Origin: an uncultured Muribaculaceae bacterium
GTDB lineage: Bacteria > Bacteroidota > Bacteroidia > Bacteroidales > Muribaculaceae
Length of the DNA: 64,000 nt
NCBI GenBank assembly: GCA_947381945.1
Contig: CANCXM010000002.1
Span: 62,001-126,000 of the forward strand
Direction of reading: 5' to 3'
Positions 26,381 to 36,313 of this stretch are shown here, one piece after another. A program made the translations under genes and the position numbers. Numbering within the stretch: the stretch's first letter is position 1; each line of letters starts with the position of its first letter. The notes below the pieces were generated by a model. It worked only from the letters and a program-made list of their open reading frames with translations, did not search any database and was not told where the DNA came from.

Positions 26381-27223
26381 TCAGTCAATCATGGCATAGA
26401 GCCGTTTTATCTCCTCGGCCCATATCTCCTCATTGGGAGTTTCAAGTATAAGCGGCATATTGTTCATGCGCGGATCATTCATCAACCGTCGCCAGAATCC
26501 CTCGTCAAGATGCCCGGTGAAGAGCGGTGCATGGCGGTCAACCCTCGATCCGAGAGCCTTCATGGTATCGTTAAGGTGCATTCCGCAAAGGTATTTCATC
26601 CCGACCACACGGTCGAAATCATCCCAGGTGCGATTGTAGGCCTCTTCGCTGACCATGTCATAGCCGGAAGTGTAGGCATGACAGGTGTCGATGCAGACCC
26701 CGACACGGCTCTTGTCCTCAACCTTGTCGATGATATGGGCAAGCTGCTCGAAAGTGCAACCGAGATTGCTCCCCTGCCCGGCTGTGTTCTCTATGACGGC
26801 TTTCACCCCTGTGGTCTTGTCAAGAGCAAGATTTATCGATTCCGCGATGAGGTCGAGGCAGGCATCGGTCTCAATCTCCTTCAGATGTGAACCGGGATGG
26901 AAATTCAGCATGGTCAGACCAAGCTGCTCACATCTGCGTAGTTCATCGAGGAAAGCTACTCTTGATTTTTCAAGTTTCTCCTTGTCAGGCGAACCAAGAT
27001 TTATGAGAAAACTGTCGTGGGGAAGAATCACATCAGGAGTGTAGCCATACTCAGCGCAATTAACCTTAAACGCCTCCGCTTCCTTGGCTGTAATTGCCTT
27101 GGAAGTCCATCTGGAAGGATTGCGCGTGAAAATCGCGAATGATTTGGCTCCGATAAGATGAGCTTTGAGCGGAGCATTGCTTACACCCTGCTCCGCCGAG
27201 ACATGTGCCCCGATGTATTTCAT
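26381..27223 (-). CDS. nfo: endonuclease IV (apurinic/apyrimidinic endonuclease)
   Basis: 280 residues from ATG at 27223 (MKYIGAHVSAEQGV), the position where family members begin; the longer frame adds only seven residues. It cuts DNA at abasic sites in base-excision repair using three metal ions. Metal-ligand motifs visible: GAHVS, LNFHPGSH, IENTAGQGSNLG, CIDTCHAYTSGYD, MHLNDTMKALGSRVDRH and ILETPNE. The segment after DRH (APLFTGHLDEGFW) differs from the common E.IG form but keeps the Gly-His/Glu pattern. The promoter overlaps that of divergent hisS. Confidence 0.94.
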   Translation of the reverse strand: MKYIGAHVSAEQGVSNAPLKAHLIGAKSFAIFTRNPSRWTSKAITAKEAEAFKVNCAEYGYTPDVILPHDSFLINLGSPDKEKLEKSRVAFLDELRRCEQLGLTMLNFHPGSHLKEIETDACLDLIAESINLALDKTTGVKAVIENTAGQGSNLGCTFEQLAHIIDKVEDKSRVGVCIDTCHAYTSGYDMVSEEAYNRTWDDFDRVVGMKYLCGMHLNDTMKALGSRVDRHAPLFTGHLDEGFWRRLMNDPRMNNMPLILETPNEEIWAEEIKRLYAMID

Positions 27224-27250
27224 TGATGAAGTATGATTACGCATTAAATT

Positions 27251-27282
27251 TTCGCAAATTTACTAAATTATCCGTATCTTTG
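27251..27282 (+). promoter_or_regulatory. hisS promoter TTCG-N20-TATCTTTG
   Basis: The TATCTTTG at 27275-27282 is a perfect -7 box; the -33 element is TTCG (one mismatch from TTTG) with a 20-bp spacer. The ATG is 48 bp downstream. It is interleaved with the nfo promoter on the other strand. Confidence 0.65.
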
Positions 27283-27286
27283 CAAA
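27255..27286 (-). promoter_or_regulatory. nfo promoter TTTG-N20-TAAATTTG
   Basis: On the minus strand TTTG (27286-27283), a 20-bp spacer, then TAAATTTG (27262-27255), a full match to the Bacteroidota consensus, 31 bp before the nfo ATG. The footprint coincides almost completely with the hisS promoter. Confidence 0.7.
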
Positions 27287-27330
27287 AAATTAAAGGTAAA
27301 CATTTGTAATCCTACACATAATATTACATT

Positions 27331-28692
27331 ATGGCTCAGAAACCCTCCATTCCAAAAGGAACCCGTGACTTCACCCCGGCCGAGATGGCCCGTCGTAACT
27401 ATATATTCGATACTATACGCAGTGTATTCCATCTCTTTGGATTCCAGCAGATTGAAACTCCGGCGATGGAAAATCTGTCGACCCTCATGGGAAAATACGG
27501 TGAGGAGGGCGACAAACTCCTCTTCAAGATTCTCAATTCAGGCGATTTCCTCCGCGGAGTTGACCCCAAGCTGATTGAAGCAGGCGACTGTCCGAAACTC
27601 GCCCCCAAACTCTGCGAGAAAGGTCTTCGCTATGACCTCACAGTCCCCTTCGCCCGCTTCGTGGTCATGCACCGTAACGACCTCTCTTTCCCTTTCAAAC
27701 GCTTCCAGATTCAGCCCGTATGGCGTGCCGACCGTCCGCAGAAGGGCCGCTACCGCGAATTCTATCAGTGTGATGCCGACGTCGTCGGTTCGGATTCGCT
27801 TCTCAATGAAATAGAGCTTATCCAGATGATTGACGAGGTGTTCAATCGTCTTGGAATCCGCACCACAATCAAACTCAACAACCGCAAAGTCCTCGCAGGC
27901 ATAGCAGAACTCGTCGGTGAGCCTGAGAAGATTGTCGACATCACCGTTGCTATCGACAAAATCGACAAAATCGGTCTTGACAAAGTCAAGGAGGAACTTG
28001 CAGAACGCGGATTGAGCGCAGAAGCTATTGACAAAATCACTCCCATCATCACCCTCTCAGGCTCGAACGAGGAACGTCTCGCAAAACTCTCCGAACTTCT
28101 TGCAGGAAGTGAAACAGGCCTTAAGGGCGTTGAGGAACTTCGCGAAGTGATGGAAGGCTCGAAGCAACTCGGACTCCGTGCGGAACTTGAACTTGATGTG
28201 AGCCTCGCCCGCGGTCTCAACTACTACACCGGCACTATCATTGAAGTCAAAGCCCGCGACGTTGAAATCGGCAGCATCACAGGCGGTGGACGTTACGACA
28301 ACCTCACAGGTGTCTTCGGACTCCCCGGAGTGTCAGGTGTCGGTATCTCCTTCGGAGCAGACCGCATCTATGATGTGCTCAACACCCTCAACCTCTACCC
28401 TGCCGACATAGCCGGTGCAGCCAAGGTGATGTTTACCAACTTCGGCGTGGCAGAGGCAGCCAAATCACTTGAAGTCATCAAGAAACTCCGCGAGAACGGC
28501 ATTTCCGCTGAAATCTATCCCGACTGCGCGAAGATGAAGAAGCAGATGGGACGCGCCGACGCGCTCGGAATCCCCTTTGTGGCCATCATCGGCGAAAGTG
28601 AGCTTGCCGAAGGAACCGTCACGCTGAAAGACATGAATTCCGGCGAACAGAAGAGCCTTTCGGTCGACGAGCTCGTGAAGGCACTTGCCTAA
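27331..28692 (+). CDS. hisS: histidine--tRNA ligase
   Basis: 453 residues, class II aminoacyl-tRNA synthetase charging tRNA-His. The N-terminus has [19 protein letters not shown] (motif 1 region), motif 2 is visible as [20 protein letters not shown], and the HisRS-specific signature [12 protein letters not shown] starts at Arg294. Motif 3 is [15 protein letters not shown]. The C-terminal anticodon-binding domain covers about 365-450. It is a single-gene transcription unit with its own promoter (27251-27282) and a possible terminator at 28721. Confidence 0.97.
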   Translation: MAQKPSIPKGTRDFTPAEMARRNYIFDTIRSVFHLFGFQQIETPAMENLSTLMGKYGEEGDKLLFKILNSGDFLRGVDPKLIEAGDCPKLAPKLCEKGLRYDLTVPFARFVVMHRNDLSFPFKRFQIQPVWRADRPQKGRYREFYQCDADVVGSDSLLNEIELIQMIDEVFNRLGIRTTIKLNNRKVLAGIAELVGEPEKIVDITVAIDKIDKIGLDKVKEELAERGLSAEAIDKITPIITLSGSNEERLAKLSELLAGSETGLKGVEELREVMEGSKQLGLRAELELDVSLARGLNYYTGTIIEVKARDVEIGSITGGGRYDNLTGVFGLPGVSGVGISFGADRIYDVLNTLNLYPADIAGAAKVMFTNFGVAEAAKSLEVIKKLRENGISAEIYPDCAKMKKQMGRADALGIPFVAIIGESELAEGTVTLKDMNSGEQKSLSVDELVKALA

Positions 28693-28720
28693 GCCAACCA
28701 CGGATTGAACCATATCATAC

Positions 28721-28748
28721 GCAGGGCCGCTTCATCAGCCGGCCCTGC
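28721..28748 (+). terminator. possible terminator after hisS
   Basis: 9-bp perfect GC-rich stem (28721-28729 with 28740-28748), 10-base loop. Only a poor T-tract follows (ATATCTATTC). Confidence 0.45.
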
Positions 28749-28856
28749 ATATCTATTCAATCGCTCCGAGCCATTGCAAACCCTCGCAGGCTCTCAATTT
28801 ATGCCAATAATTTGGTCTTTTGACCCTCTCATGAACTTCCTTTGACAATAAATGGT

Positions 28857-28864
28857 TAATTTTG
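28857..28864 (+). promoter_or_regulatory. -7 box TAATTTTG for the mlaE-mlaF pair
   Basis: TAATTTTG 34 bp upstream of the permease ATG. A TTTG lies 12 bp further upstream, too close for a standard -33. Confidence 0.4.
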
Positions 28865-28898
28865 TCATAGGAAAACAACTCATTACATAAATTTCGGT

Positions 28899-29648
28899 AT
28901 GCTTATATCCGACTCTCTGACCACATTTGGCACATATTGCCTCTTCATAAACAAGGTCTTTTCCATCCCCGACAAATGGAAGACCTTCTTCAAACGTACA
29001 TTTTTTGAAATCACCAAACTCGGTGTTGATTCAATTCCGCTTGTGATAGTCATCTCGCTCTTCATCGGTGCGGTCATCACAATCCAGATGCAGCTCAACA
29101 TCGTATCGCCTCTTGTCCCCTCCTATTCGACAGGCCTCGCCACCCGCGAAATCATCCTCCTTGAGTTCTCCAACTCAATCCTCTGTCTGATTCTTGCAGG
29201 CAAGGTAGGTTCCAACATCGCATCGGAGATAGGAACCATGCGTGTGACAGAACAGATTGACGCACTCGACATCATGGGCATCAACTCAGCCAATTTCCTT
29301 GTATTGCCCAAGATTGTCGGCTTCCTCATCTATATGCCGGTACTCGTGGTCTTCTGTATCTTCACCTCGTTCCTCGGAGGTGTGCTGATTTCGGTCTTCA
29401 CATCCATCATTCCTCTCAACCGCTTCATCTACGGTCTGCAGACAATGTTCTCCGAATGGTATGTGTGGTACGGACTTATAAAATCACTCTTCTTCTCGTT
29501 CATCATCACCTCGGTTGCCGCATTCTACGGCTACTATGTGAAAGGCGGTGCGCTTGAGGTCGGCAAGGCTTCCACCAACGCTGTCGTTGCCTCAAGCATC
29601 CTGATTCTTCTCCTCGACGTAGTGCTTACCAAACTCTTGCTGCAATGA
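28899..29648 (+). CDS. mlaE: MlaE-family ABC transporter permease
   Basis: 249 residues, about five to six membrane segments. Conserved MlaE elements: LVIVISLFIGAVITIQMQLN, the strongly conserved RVTEQIDALDIMGINSANFL and LPKIVGFLIYMPVL. MlaE permeases with MlaF ATPases move phospholipids between inner and outer membrane to keep outer-membrane lipid asymmetry. The stop codon overlaps the next ATG by 4 bp (ATGA). The substrate-binding MlaD partner is not next to the pair in this window and must be encoded elsewhere. Confidence 0.92.
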   Translation: MLISDSLTTFGTYCLFINKVFSIPDKWKTFFKRTFFEITKLGVDSIPLVIVISLFIGAVITIQMQLNIVSPLVPSYSTGLATREIILLEFSNSILCLILAGKVGSNIASEIGTMRVTEQIDALDIMGINSANFLVLPKIVGFLIYMPVLVVFCIFTSFLGGVLISVFTSIIPLNRFIYGLQTMFSEWYVWYGLIKSLFFSFIITSVAAFYGYYVKGGALEVGKASTNAVVASSILILLLDVVLTKLLLQ

Positions 29649-30433
29649 TCGAAGTAAAAAATATCACCAAGTCATTTGATGGCAAGACCATCCTCCACGA
29701 TGTCTCAGCCACCTTCCACACAGGTAAGACCAACCTTATCATCGGACAGAGCGGCTCGGGAAAGACTGTGCTTGTCAAATCACTCGTCGGGCTGTTGCGT
29801 CCGGAAAAAGGCGAGATTCTTTACGACGGCCGCGACCTGCTGAAAATGGACCAGAATCAGGTGAAGGAGCTGCGCAAGGAAATCGGTATGCTTTTCCAAG
29901 GCTCCGCGCTCTTTGACTCAGAGACCGTCCTGGGCAACGTAATGTTCCCCCTCACTATGTTCACGAAAATGAGCTACGGTGAAATCAAGGACCGCGCCCA
30001 GTTCTGCCTCGAACGTGTGAACCTGAAAGGTGCCGACAAGAAATTCCCCTCCGAGATTTCCGGCGGTATGCAGAAACGTGTGGCCATTGCACGCGCCATA
30101 GCACTCAACCCGAAATATCTTTTCTGCGACGAGCCCAACTCCGGACTCGACCCCCGCACCTCGATACTCATCGACGAGCTTCTGAGCGACATCACCCACG
30201 AATACAATATCACGACAATCATCAACACCCACGACATGAACTCGGTGTTGGGCATTGGTGAAAACATCATTTTCATCAACAAAGGACATCGTGAATGGGT
30301 CGGCGACATGCACCAGATTTACCAGACCTCCAACGAGGCGCTGAATGAATTCGTATTCGCCAACGACCTCTTCCAAAAGGTCAAAGCCTACGTCCTTTCA
30401 ACCGAAACCACAAAGAAACCCGCCAACGTCTGA
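29645..30433 (+). CDS. mlaF: MlaF-family ABC transporter ATP-binding protein
   Basis: 262 residues. Walker A GQSGSGKT at 34-41, signature ISGGMQKR with MlaF-type Met-Gln-Lys-Arg, Walker B YLFCDEPNSGLDP, and His switch THDMNSV. It powers the MlaE permease whose gene overlaps it by 4 bp. The predicted pair is a phospholipid transporter (established for the family). After its stop codon comes the large palindromic repeat at 30478-30604. Confidence 0.93.
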   Translation: MIEVKNITKSFDGKTILHDVSATFHTGKTNLIIGQSGSGKTVLVKSLVGLLRPEKGEILYDGRDLLKMDQNQVKELRKEIGMLFQGSALFDSETVLGNVMFPLTMFTKMSYGEIKDRAQFCLERVNLKGADKKFPSEISGGMQKRVAIARAIALNPKYLFCDEPNSGLDPRTSILIDELLSDITHEYNITTIINTHDMNSVLGIGENIIFINKGHREWVGDMHQIYQTSNEALNEFVFANDLFQKVKAYVLSTETTKKPANV

Positions 30434-30477
30434 AAAACACGGATAATACTATATATAATTCAGTATTTCTGTTTTTT

Positions 30478-30604
30478 AGATACAAAAGCACAAAAGGGCA
30501 TAAGAAACAAAAGGATATATAGCTCTCTGCAAGATTGACAGTTATCTTCAGATTCTTTGCTATATATCCTTTTGTTTCTTATGCCCTTTTGTACGTTTGT
30601 ATCT
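30478..30604. repeat. large inverted repeat, copy 1 of a dispersed palindromic family
   Basis: Two 46-base arms (30478-30523 and 30559-30604) are complementary at 44 of 46 positions around a 35-base loop. The outer arm reads GATACAAAAGCACAAAAGGG from 30479. The same arm, slightly diverged, recurs in the palindrome at 53054-53188. It lies between convergent mlaF and hisA and could end transcription from both sides, but its length and the second copy argue for a dispersed repeat family. Confidence 0.85.
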
Positions 30605-30614
30605 CCTACGGAAT

Positions 30615-31337
30615 CTATCGTGCGAATTGGCGGAGATCGGAAAGAGAAATGCGATTTTCGTAGAGAGCCTTGCCGGTTATGACACGTTTCATGCCCATAT
30701 CATTCAGTCGCAAAATATCGTCAAGCGAACTTATGCCGCCCGACACGGTGAAAATGACATCCGGAAACTCCTTCGACAGACGGACATACATATCGTAGGC
30801 AGGGCCTTCGAGCATTCCGTCTTTCGATATGTCCGTACAGATTGCCTGTGAAAGACCGTGAGGTTTGAACCGGTTGATAAGGTCGTCAATTGTATCGGCT
30901 GTCGCTTCCATCCATCCGCTGACGGCCACTTTGCCGTCGCGCACATCTGCGCCGAGCACAAGACGATCGCCTCCACACATGTCAAGCCATGCCGACATCA
31001 GTTCCGGCTGACGGGCGGCCACACTGCCGATAATTGCGTAGGTCGCTCCGGCATTGAACACATCTTTAAGACTTTGGTCAGTCTTGATGCCTCCGCCCCA
31101 CTCCACTTCAACACCGTTGAGACGTGCGATCTGTTCGAGTGTGCGGAGATTGCGCGGAGAGCTGGCTTTCGCGCCATCGAGGTCAACAAGATGGATGCGC
31201 GTGAGGCCATTGTCAAGAAACAGTTTCGCCATATCGACCGGCGACGCACCGTAGTCGGTGCAGCGGTCATAGTCACCTTGACTCAGACGGACACACTTGC
31301 CGTCAATGAGATCTATTGCAGGAATTACTTCTATCAT
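30615..31337 (-). CDS. hisA: phosphoribosylformimino-5-aminoimidazole carboxamide ribotide isomerase
   Basis: 240 residues, a (beta/alpha)8 barrel. It catalyses the Amadori rearrangement of ProFAR to PRFAR in histidine synthesis. Catalytic Asp in IPAIDLIDGKCVRL at the N-terminus and the second Asp in CTDISKDGMLEGP; the phosphate loops GGIKTDQSL and SGGISSLDDI are also clear. Last gene of the minus-strand his operon; 44 bp separate it from hisH. hisF and hisIE, often next, are absent here. Confidence 0.95.
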   Translation of the reverse strand: MIEVIPAIDLIDGKCVRLSQGDYDRCTDYGASPVDMAKLFLDNGLTRIHLVDLDGAKASSPRNLRTLEQIARLNGVEVEWGGGIKTDQSLKDVFNAGATYAIIGSVAARQPELMSAWLDMCGGDRLVLGADVRDGKVAVSGWMEATADTIDDLINRFKPHGLSQAICTDISKDGMLEGPAYDMYVRLSKEFPDVIFTVSGGISSLDDILRLNDMGMKRVITGKALYENRISLSDLRQFAR

Positions 31338-31381
31338 GGTTTATTGTATAAGGACAATTCCGATATAACTGCTTTACGGAA

Positions 31382-31969
31382 TTACAATGCAAGGAAATTT
31401 GTAATTATGCGCTCACCGACATCTCCGCTCTTCTCCGGATGGAACTGTGTTCCATAGAAATTTTCATATTTCAGAGCTGCGCTGAACATCGTTGAGCCAT
31501 ATCGCGTGGTGGCGATGGTGTCGGGACAGAGCGGCGCATAGTAGGAATGGACATAATAGACGTATGATCCCCTATCTATCCCCTTGAAAAGTTTCGAATC
31601 AAGATTGTTGATGCGGTTCCACCCGACGTGAGGCACCTTCAAGTCATCCTCTTCCGGGAATCTCCGGACTTTGGCATCAAATATCCCGAGGCAGTCCACA
31701 TCACCCTCTTCAGAGTGACGACACATCACCTGCATACCGACGCAGATACCGAGCACCGGATGACGAAGGTCACGGATGACCTCACACAAACCGCGCTCAC
31801 GCAGACGCGCCATAGCCTCGGCATCATTTCCGACACCGGGAAGCAACACTTTTGATGCCTGACGGATCTCTGCGGGATCGGCAGTCAGTTTCCACTCCGC
31901 ACCAAGGCGGTCAAGGGCATTGCCGACCGAGCGGAGATTGCCCATCTCATAATCTATTATCGCTATCAT
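31382..31969 (-). CDS. hisH: imidazole glycerol phosphate synthase, glutamine amidotransferase subunit
   Basis: 195 residues. Class I glutamine amidotransferase that feeds ammonia to HisF. The nucleophile is the Cys in [10 protein letters not shown], and the catalytic His-Pro-Glu appears in [10 protein letters not shown]. The start overlaps the hisB stop codon by 4 bp, indicating coupling. Its partner HisF is not encoded in the window, so it must be supplied from another locus. Confidence 0.95.
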   Translation of the reverse strand: MIAIIDYEMGNLRSVGNALDRLGAEWKLTADPAEIRQASKVLLPGVGNDAEAMARLRERGLCEVIRDLRHPVLGICVGMQVMCRHSEEGDVDCLGIFDAKVRRFPEEDDLKVPHVGWNRINNLDSKLFKGIDRGSYVYYVHSYYAPLCPDTIATTRYGSTMFSAALKYENFYGTQFHPEKSGDVGERIITNFLAL

Positions 31970-33066
31970 AGGACACCTTTGCTTGAAGGAAGTGAATAAC
32001 TGAACACATCGCGCCTCACGGCCATCCGCAATGCCCGCGCGAAAGCCTTGAACACACCCTCAATGAGATGATGGTTGTTCTCACCGCGCGCTGAGATGTG
32101 GAGATTGCAACGCATGGCCACACAGAGCGACTTGAAAAAATGTTTATACATTTCTGTCGGGGTATCGCCGACATACTCACGGGTGAACTCTACATCCCAG
32201 ACGAAATCCGCACGGCCGCCGAAATCAATCAGTACCATCGCCTTACATTCATCCATCGGGAGCACGAATCCATAGCGGTCAATGCCGCGCTTCGACCCGA
32301 GCGCCGTGTCAATGGCCTGTCCGAGCGCGATGGCCACATCCTCCATGCTGTGGTGCTCATCTACTTCAAGATCACCCTCACAGCGAAGATTGAGCGAAAT
32401 TCCCGCGTGGTGGGGAAGCTGCCAGAGCATGTGGTCGAAGAACTTCAGACCGCTGTCGATGTACGACGGTTCATGACCGTCGAGATCGAGGGTAATGGAG
32501 ATGCGGGTTTCAGATGTGTTGCGCTCAACAGTCACCTTGCGGTCAGACGACAGGATATGGCGGGCAATTTCGTCCCAATCCTCCGTCAGCAGTTCGCATC
32601 CGTCCGGACATTCCCCGTCGGCAGGAGCGATGAGGATTCCGCGCGCGCCGAGATTTTGAGCAAGCTGCACATCGGTCAAGCGGTCACCGACCACAAATGA
32701 ATTGGCAAGGTCATACGACCCGTCCATGTATGCCGTGAGCATTCCTGTGCGTGGCTTGCGTGTCGGTGCATTATCCTCCGGAAAGGAACGGTCAATCAGA
32801 ATATCATCAAACCTCACTCCCTCACCTTCGAGAGTGGAGAGCATACGGTTGTGTGCGGGCCAGAATGTATCTTCCGGAAATGAATCTGTCCCGAGACCAT
32901 CCTGATTCGAGACCATCACGAGTTCATAGCCACGGTTCATGAGCGAACGGAGGCCGGAAATTGCTCCGGGGACGAATTCAAGCTTCTCGAGAGAATCAAT
33001 CTGCTCGTCGGCAGGTTCCTTTATGATGGTTCCGTCGCGGTCAATGAAAACAGCTTTCTTCAACAT
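31966..33066 (-). CDS. hisB: bifunctional histidinol-phosphatase / imidazoleglycerol-phosphate dehydratase
   Basis: 366 residues from ATG at 33066 ([14 protein letters not shown]). This start is preferred over 33108, which would overlap hisC by 17 bp and add residues ahead of the HAD motif. Residues about 1-165 form a HAD phosphatase (Asp9 and Asp11 in DRDGT; histidinol-phosphatase). Residues about 175-366 form the dehydratase with metal-binding [14 protein letters not shown] and [18 protein letters not shown]. The fusion is the enteric-type arrangement also usual in Bacteroidales. It carries out two steps of histidine synthesis in the cytoplasm. Confidence 0.95.
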   Translation of the reverse strand: MLKKAVFIDRDGTIIKEPADEQIDSLEKLEFVPGAISGLRSLMNRGYELVMVSNQDGLGTDSFPEDTFWPAHNRMLSTLEGEGVRFDDILIDRSFPEDNAPTRKPRTGMLTAYMDGSYDLANSFVVGDRLTDVQLAQNLGARGILIAPADGECPDGCELLTEDWDEIARHILSSDRKVTVERNTSETRISITLDLDGHEPSYIDSGLKFFDHMLWQLPHHAGISLNLRCEGDLEVDEHHSMEDVAIALGQAIDTALGSKRGIDRYGFVLPMDECKAMVLIDFGGRADFVWDVEFTREYVGDTPTEMYKHFFKSLCVAMRCNLHISARGENNHHLIEGVFKAFARALRMAVRRDVFSYSLPSSKGVL

Positions 33067-33091
33067 GGCATATCTGGAATTAAGAGTGTAT

Positions 33092-34135
33092 CTAAAATTT
33101 TTCGACAAGAGAAATCACACGGTCATTTTCCTCCGGCGTACCGACCGTGAAACGCAGACAGCCGCGACAACCTTTCACACGGTTGCGGTTGCGGACAATC
33201 ACGCCGTGTGAAATCAGATAGTCATACATGCCATCCGCATCCTCGACCTCGACAAGCAGGAAGTTGGCATCGGAATGATGCACCTTCCTCACTTTCGGCA
33301 TACTTTCAAGAGCTGAGGCAAGGCGTGAACGCTCACTGATGATTTCATCCACATTTCCATTGATGTCCGTCTCACAGATTCGCCTCAGGAGCTCTTCCTG
33401 AGTAGGCCCGTTGACGTTGTAGGGATACTTGACCCTTGCGAACAGTTCAGCAATCTCAGGCGAGGCGAAGGCCATGCCCATACGGAGCGAGGCCATGCCC
33501 CATGCCTTCGAAAAAGTTTGCATGACTATCAGATTCGGGTGCTTGTCAAGTACGTTAAGCAACGAAGGATATGGCGAGAAGTCAATGTAAGCTTCATCGA
33601 CCACCACCATACCCGGAAAACTGTCCATAAGTCTGAGAATATCCTCAGGAGCGAAAGCATTTCCCGTCGGATTGTTAGGTGAGCAAATCCACAAGACCTT
33701 GCTGTTGCCGTCGGCAGCCTCAAGGAGCGCATCGACAGGGAGGGAATAATCCTCGCCAAGCTCCACTTTCCGCAGAGCAATATCATTGATGTCGGCACTC
33801 ACCTCATACACTCCGTAGGTCGGGGATATGGAGATGGCATTGTCGATACCAGGGCGGCAGAAGATACGGTAGACAAGGTCTATCGCCTCATCACTTCCGG
33901 CTCCACCGATGAATATCTGCTCCTCGCGCACACCTTTAAGCGCGGCAACCGCATGTTTGAGTTTCTTCTGATGAGGGTCGGGATAACGGTTAATCCCCGA
34001 AGGATAGGGACTTTCATTGGCATCGAGCCACACGGAGATGTCGCCCCCCTTGAATTCATCGCGGGCAGTCGAATAAGGTTCGAGCGCAAGGATGTTGGGG
34101 CGGACAAGGTCGAGAGGGTTTATTTTACCTGTCAT
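33092..34135 (-). CDS. hisC: histidinol-phosphate aminotransferase
   Basis: 347 residues, fold type I PLP aminotransferase. It converts imidazole acetol phosphate to histidinol phosphate. Markers are [17 protein letters not shown] at the N-terminus, [18 protein letters not shown] (PLP Asp region) and the Schiff-base lysine in [14 protein letters not shown]. Third in the his operon, 35 bp after hisD and 25 bp before the preferred hisB start. Confidence 0.95.
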   Translation of the reverse strand: MTGKINPLDLVRPNILALEPYSTARDEFKGGDISVWLDANESPYPSGINRYPDPHQKKLKHAVAALKGVREEQIFIGGAGSDEAIDLVYRIFCRPGIDNAISISPTYGVYEVSADINDIALRKVELGEDYSLPVDALLEAADGNSKVLWICSPNNPTGNAFAPEDILRLMDSFPGMVVVDEAYIDFSPYPSLLNVLDKHPNLIVMQTFSKAWGMASLRMGMAFASPEIAELFARVKYPYNVNGPTQEELLRRICETDINGNVDEIISERSRLASALESMPKVRKVHHSDANFLLVEVEDADGMYDYLISHGVIVRNRNRVKGCRGCLRFTVGTPEENDRVISLVEKF

Positions 34136-34170
34136 CAGAAGAAAATTATATTATATAATATGTGTAAAGT

Positions 34171-35454
34171 CTATTTAAGTTGGTCAATCCTCACTTTCAC
34201 TGCAAGAGCGTGGGCATCCAGCCCTTCGGCTTCAGCCATGCTGACGATTGTCGGGGCAAGGAGAGCCAGTCCGTCGCGTGTCAGTTCCTGATAGGTTATC
34301 TTGCGCATGAAGCTGTCGATATTCACACCGCTGTAGGAACGCGCCCACGCACCCGTCGGGAGCGTATGGTTTGTACCCGAAGCATAGTCACCGGCACTCT
34401 CCGGAGAATAATTGCCGATGAAGACACTTCCCGCCGCTCTCACCCGTGATGCGACCGACCACGCGTCGCGCATGGAAATAATTAGATGCTCAGGAGCGTA
34501 TGCGTTGACAAAATCGAGCATTGTGTCGGTGTCATTGTCAAACACAATCAGGCGGCTGTGGGAAAGGGAACCTTCGACTGACTCCACTCGGCTGAGTTTA
34601 CCGGACAGACGTTTTACCTCCTCATCCACCTTTTCGGCAATCGCCTTTGAGTTGCAGACAAGGATAGCCTGACTGTCACGTCCATGCTCAGCCTGAGAGA
34701 GAAGGTCGGCGGCGATGAATGTCGGCTCGGCCGTCTCATCAGCCATGACGAGGACTTCGCTCGGACCGGCAGGCATATCAATCGCTACGACGGAACTCAA
34801 CTGTTGCTTGGCCTTGGTGACATAGCGGTTACCCGGACCGAAAATCTTATCGACACGGGCAATTGTCTCCGTGCCAAGCGCCATTGCGGCGATAGCCTGT
34901 GCGCCACCGACACGATATATTTTGTCAATGCCGCAGATTGAGGCTGCATAAAGAATCTCCGGAGCAATCGGTTGGTTGCGGCTCTGAGGCGTACACAACA
35001 CAATCTCACGACACCCTGCAATCTTTGCCGGACATGCAAGCATCAACACGGTCGAAAACAATGGAGCCTGCCCGCCGGGAATATACAGCCCGACACGGTC
35101 AATCGCAACCGGACGCTGGACGCAGCGCACTCCGGGAATGGTGTCGACATCGACTTCATGAGGAAGCTGGGCAGCATGGAATTTGGAAATATTCTCCTTG
35201 GCCAGCCCAATAGCAGCCTTTACTTCTTCACTGACCCGGGCACACCCCTCGGCAATCTCGGCGGCACTGACCTCAAGCTCATTGACTGAGGTGCCGTCGA
35301 ATTTCAATGCCATCTCGCGCAAGGCCGCATCACCCTTCGCACGGACCTCCTCGATGATTCCACTGACTGCCTGACTGACAGCCGGATCATCGGGAATGTT
35401 ACGTTCGGTAAGTTCCGGCCATTCCTGACGTGATGGATTTAAGAATGTCTGCAT
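34171..35454 (-). CDS. hisD: histidinol dehydrogenase
   Basis: 427 residues, a zinc enzyme that oxidises histidinol to histidine in two NAD-dependent steps. Recognisable segments are GLYIPGGQAPLFSTVLMLA, FGPGNRYVTKAKQQL, MPAGPSEVLVMAD, the catalytic Glu-His in SQAEHGRDSQAILV, and YAPEHLII. Length is standard. It starts 6 bp after the hisG stop codon. Confidence 0.96.
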   Translation of the reverse strand: MQTFLNPSRQEWPELTERNIPDDPAVSQAVSGIIEEVRAKGDAALREMALKFDGTSVNELEVSAAEIAEGCARVSEEVKAAIGLAKENISKFHAAQLPHEVDVDTIPGVRCVQRPVAIDRVGLYIPGGQAPLFSTVLMLACPAKIAGCREIVLCTPQSRNQPIAPEILYAASICGIDKIYRVGGAQAIAAMALGTETIARVDKIFGPGNRYVTKAKQQLSSVVAIDMPAGPSEVLVMADETAEPTFIAADLLSQAEHGRDSQAILVCNSKAIAEKVDEEVKRLSGKLSRVESVEGSLSHSRLIVFDNDTDTMLDFVNAYAPEHLIISMRDAWSVASRVRAAGSVFIGNYSPESAGDYASGTNHTLPTGAWARSYSGVNIDSFMRKITYQELTRDGLALLAPTIVSMAEAEGLDAHALAVKVRIDQLK

Positions 35455-35460
35455 ATCCGA

Positions 35461-36312
35461 TTATTTTACAATATTTTCAAGCACAAGCACAAGAATATCC
35501 TCTGCACCGATGGCCTTCAGACGCTCGATGCGCTCCCAAAGTTGCGATTCGGGAATGACGGCATGAATCGAAAGCCAGTCGGGATCGGCAAGATGAAGTA
35601 TTGTCGGGCTCTTCATTCCGGGAAGCACCTTCAAGGCCTCGTCAAGCGACGATTTCGGAAGATTCATGAGCACATATTTCATGCCACGACTCTCGATGAT
35701 CGAACGGAAACGGAAGCAGAGTTTGTCGAGTTCAGCCTGCTTCTCCTCCGGCAGTCCGGGAGTGGCAATGAGCACAGCCTGCGATTCAAGTATGGATTCC
35801 ACCTCGACAAGTCCATTCTGAATCAGCGTTCCGCCTGACGACACTATATCGAAAATCGCATCGGCCATCCCGACGGCAGGAGCAATCTCGACCGATCCGG
35901 TGATAGTGTGGATTTTGGCATTGATATTCTTCTCTTTGAGGAAACGCGAAAGGATTTCGGGATAGGAAGTGGCGATGCGTTTGCCGTTGAACCATTCAAG
36001 GCCCTTGTAGTCAGCCTCACGGGGAACGGCAAGGCTCAGACGGCAACCTCCGAATCCGAGGTCGAGCACACGCCTGACATCGACATTTTTCTCTTCCACC
36101 TCATTCAATCCGACAATACCTATGTCAGCTGTTCCCATCGAGACGGCCTGAGGTATGTCATCGTCTCGAAGAAGAAGTAAATCCACCGGAAAACCCTTTG
36201 CGTGGGCTATGAGCGAACGGCTTCCAACAGAAGCCGAGATGCCGGCATCGGCAAGTAAGGCCATGGTCTTCTCGTTAAGCCGACCTTTGGCCTGTATGGC
36301 AATTCGAAGCAT
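35461..36312 (-). CDS. hisG: ATP phosphoribosyltransferase (long form)
   Basis: 283 residues, long (HisG-L) form with a C-terminal regulatory domain (about 210-283), so feedback inhibition by histidine is expected. It catalyses the first step of histidine synthesis. Motifs: LRIAIQAKGRLNEKTMALL at the start, GTADIGIVGLNEVEE, and the PRPP-binding VSSGGTLIQNGLVEVE. First gene of the operon. A 347-bp element with 34-bp inverted terminal repeats ends 1 bp upstream of its ATG, an unusual leader. Confidence 0.96.
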   Translation of the reverse strand: MLRIAIQAKGRLNEKTMALLADAGISASVGSRSLIAHAKGFPVDLLLLRDDDIPQAVSMGTADIGIVGLNEVEEKNVDVRRVLDLGFGGCRLSLAVPREADYKGLEWFNGKRIATSYPEILSRFLKEKNINAKIHTITGSVEIAPAVGMADAIFDIVSSGGTLIQNGLVEVESILESQAVLIATPGLPEEKQAELDKLCFRFRSIIESRGMKYVLMNLPKSSLDEALKVLPGMKSPTILHLADPDWLSIHAVIPESQLWERIERLKAIGAEDILVLVLENIVK

Positions 36313-36313
36313 A

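Noticed and set aside
30434..30614. tRNA gene in the mlaF-hisA gap
   Set aside because: The folded structure is one long hairpin with no cloverleaf or T-loop sequence; no tRNA was recognised in any gap of the window.
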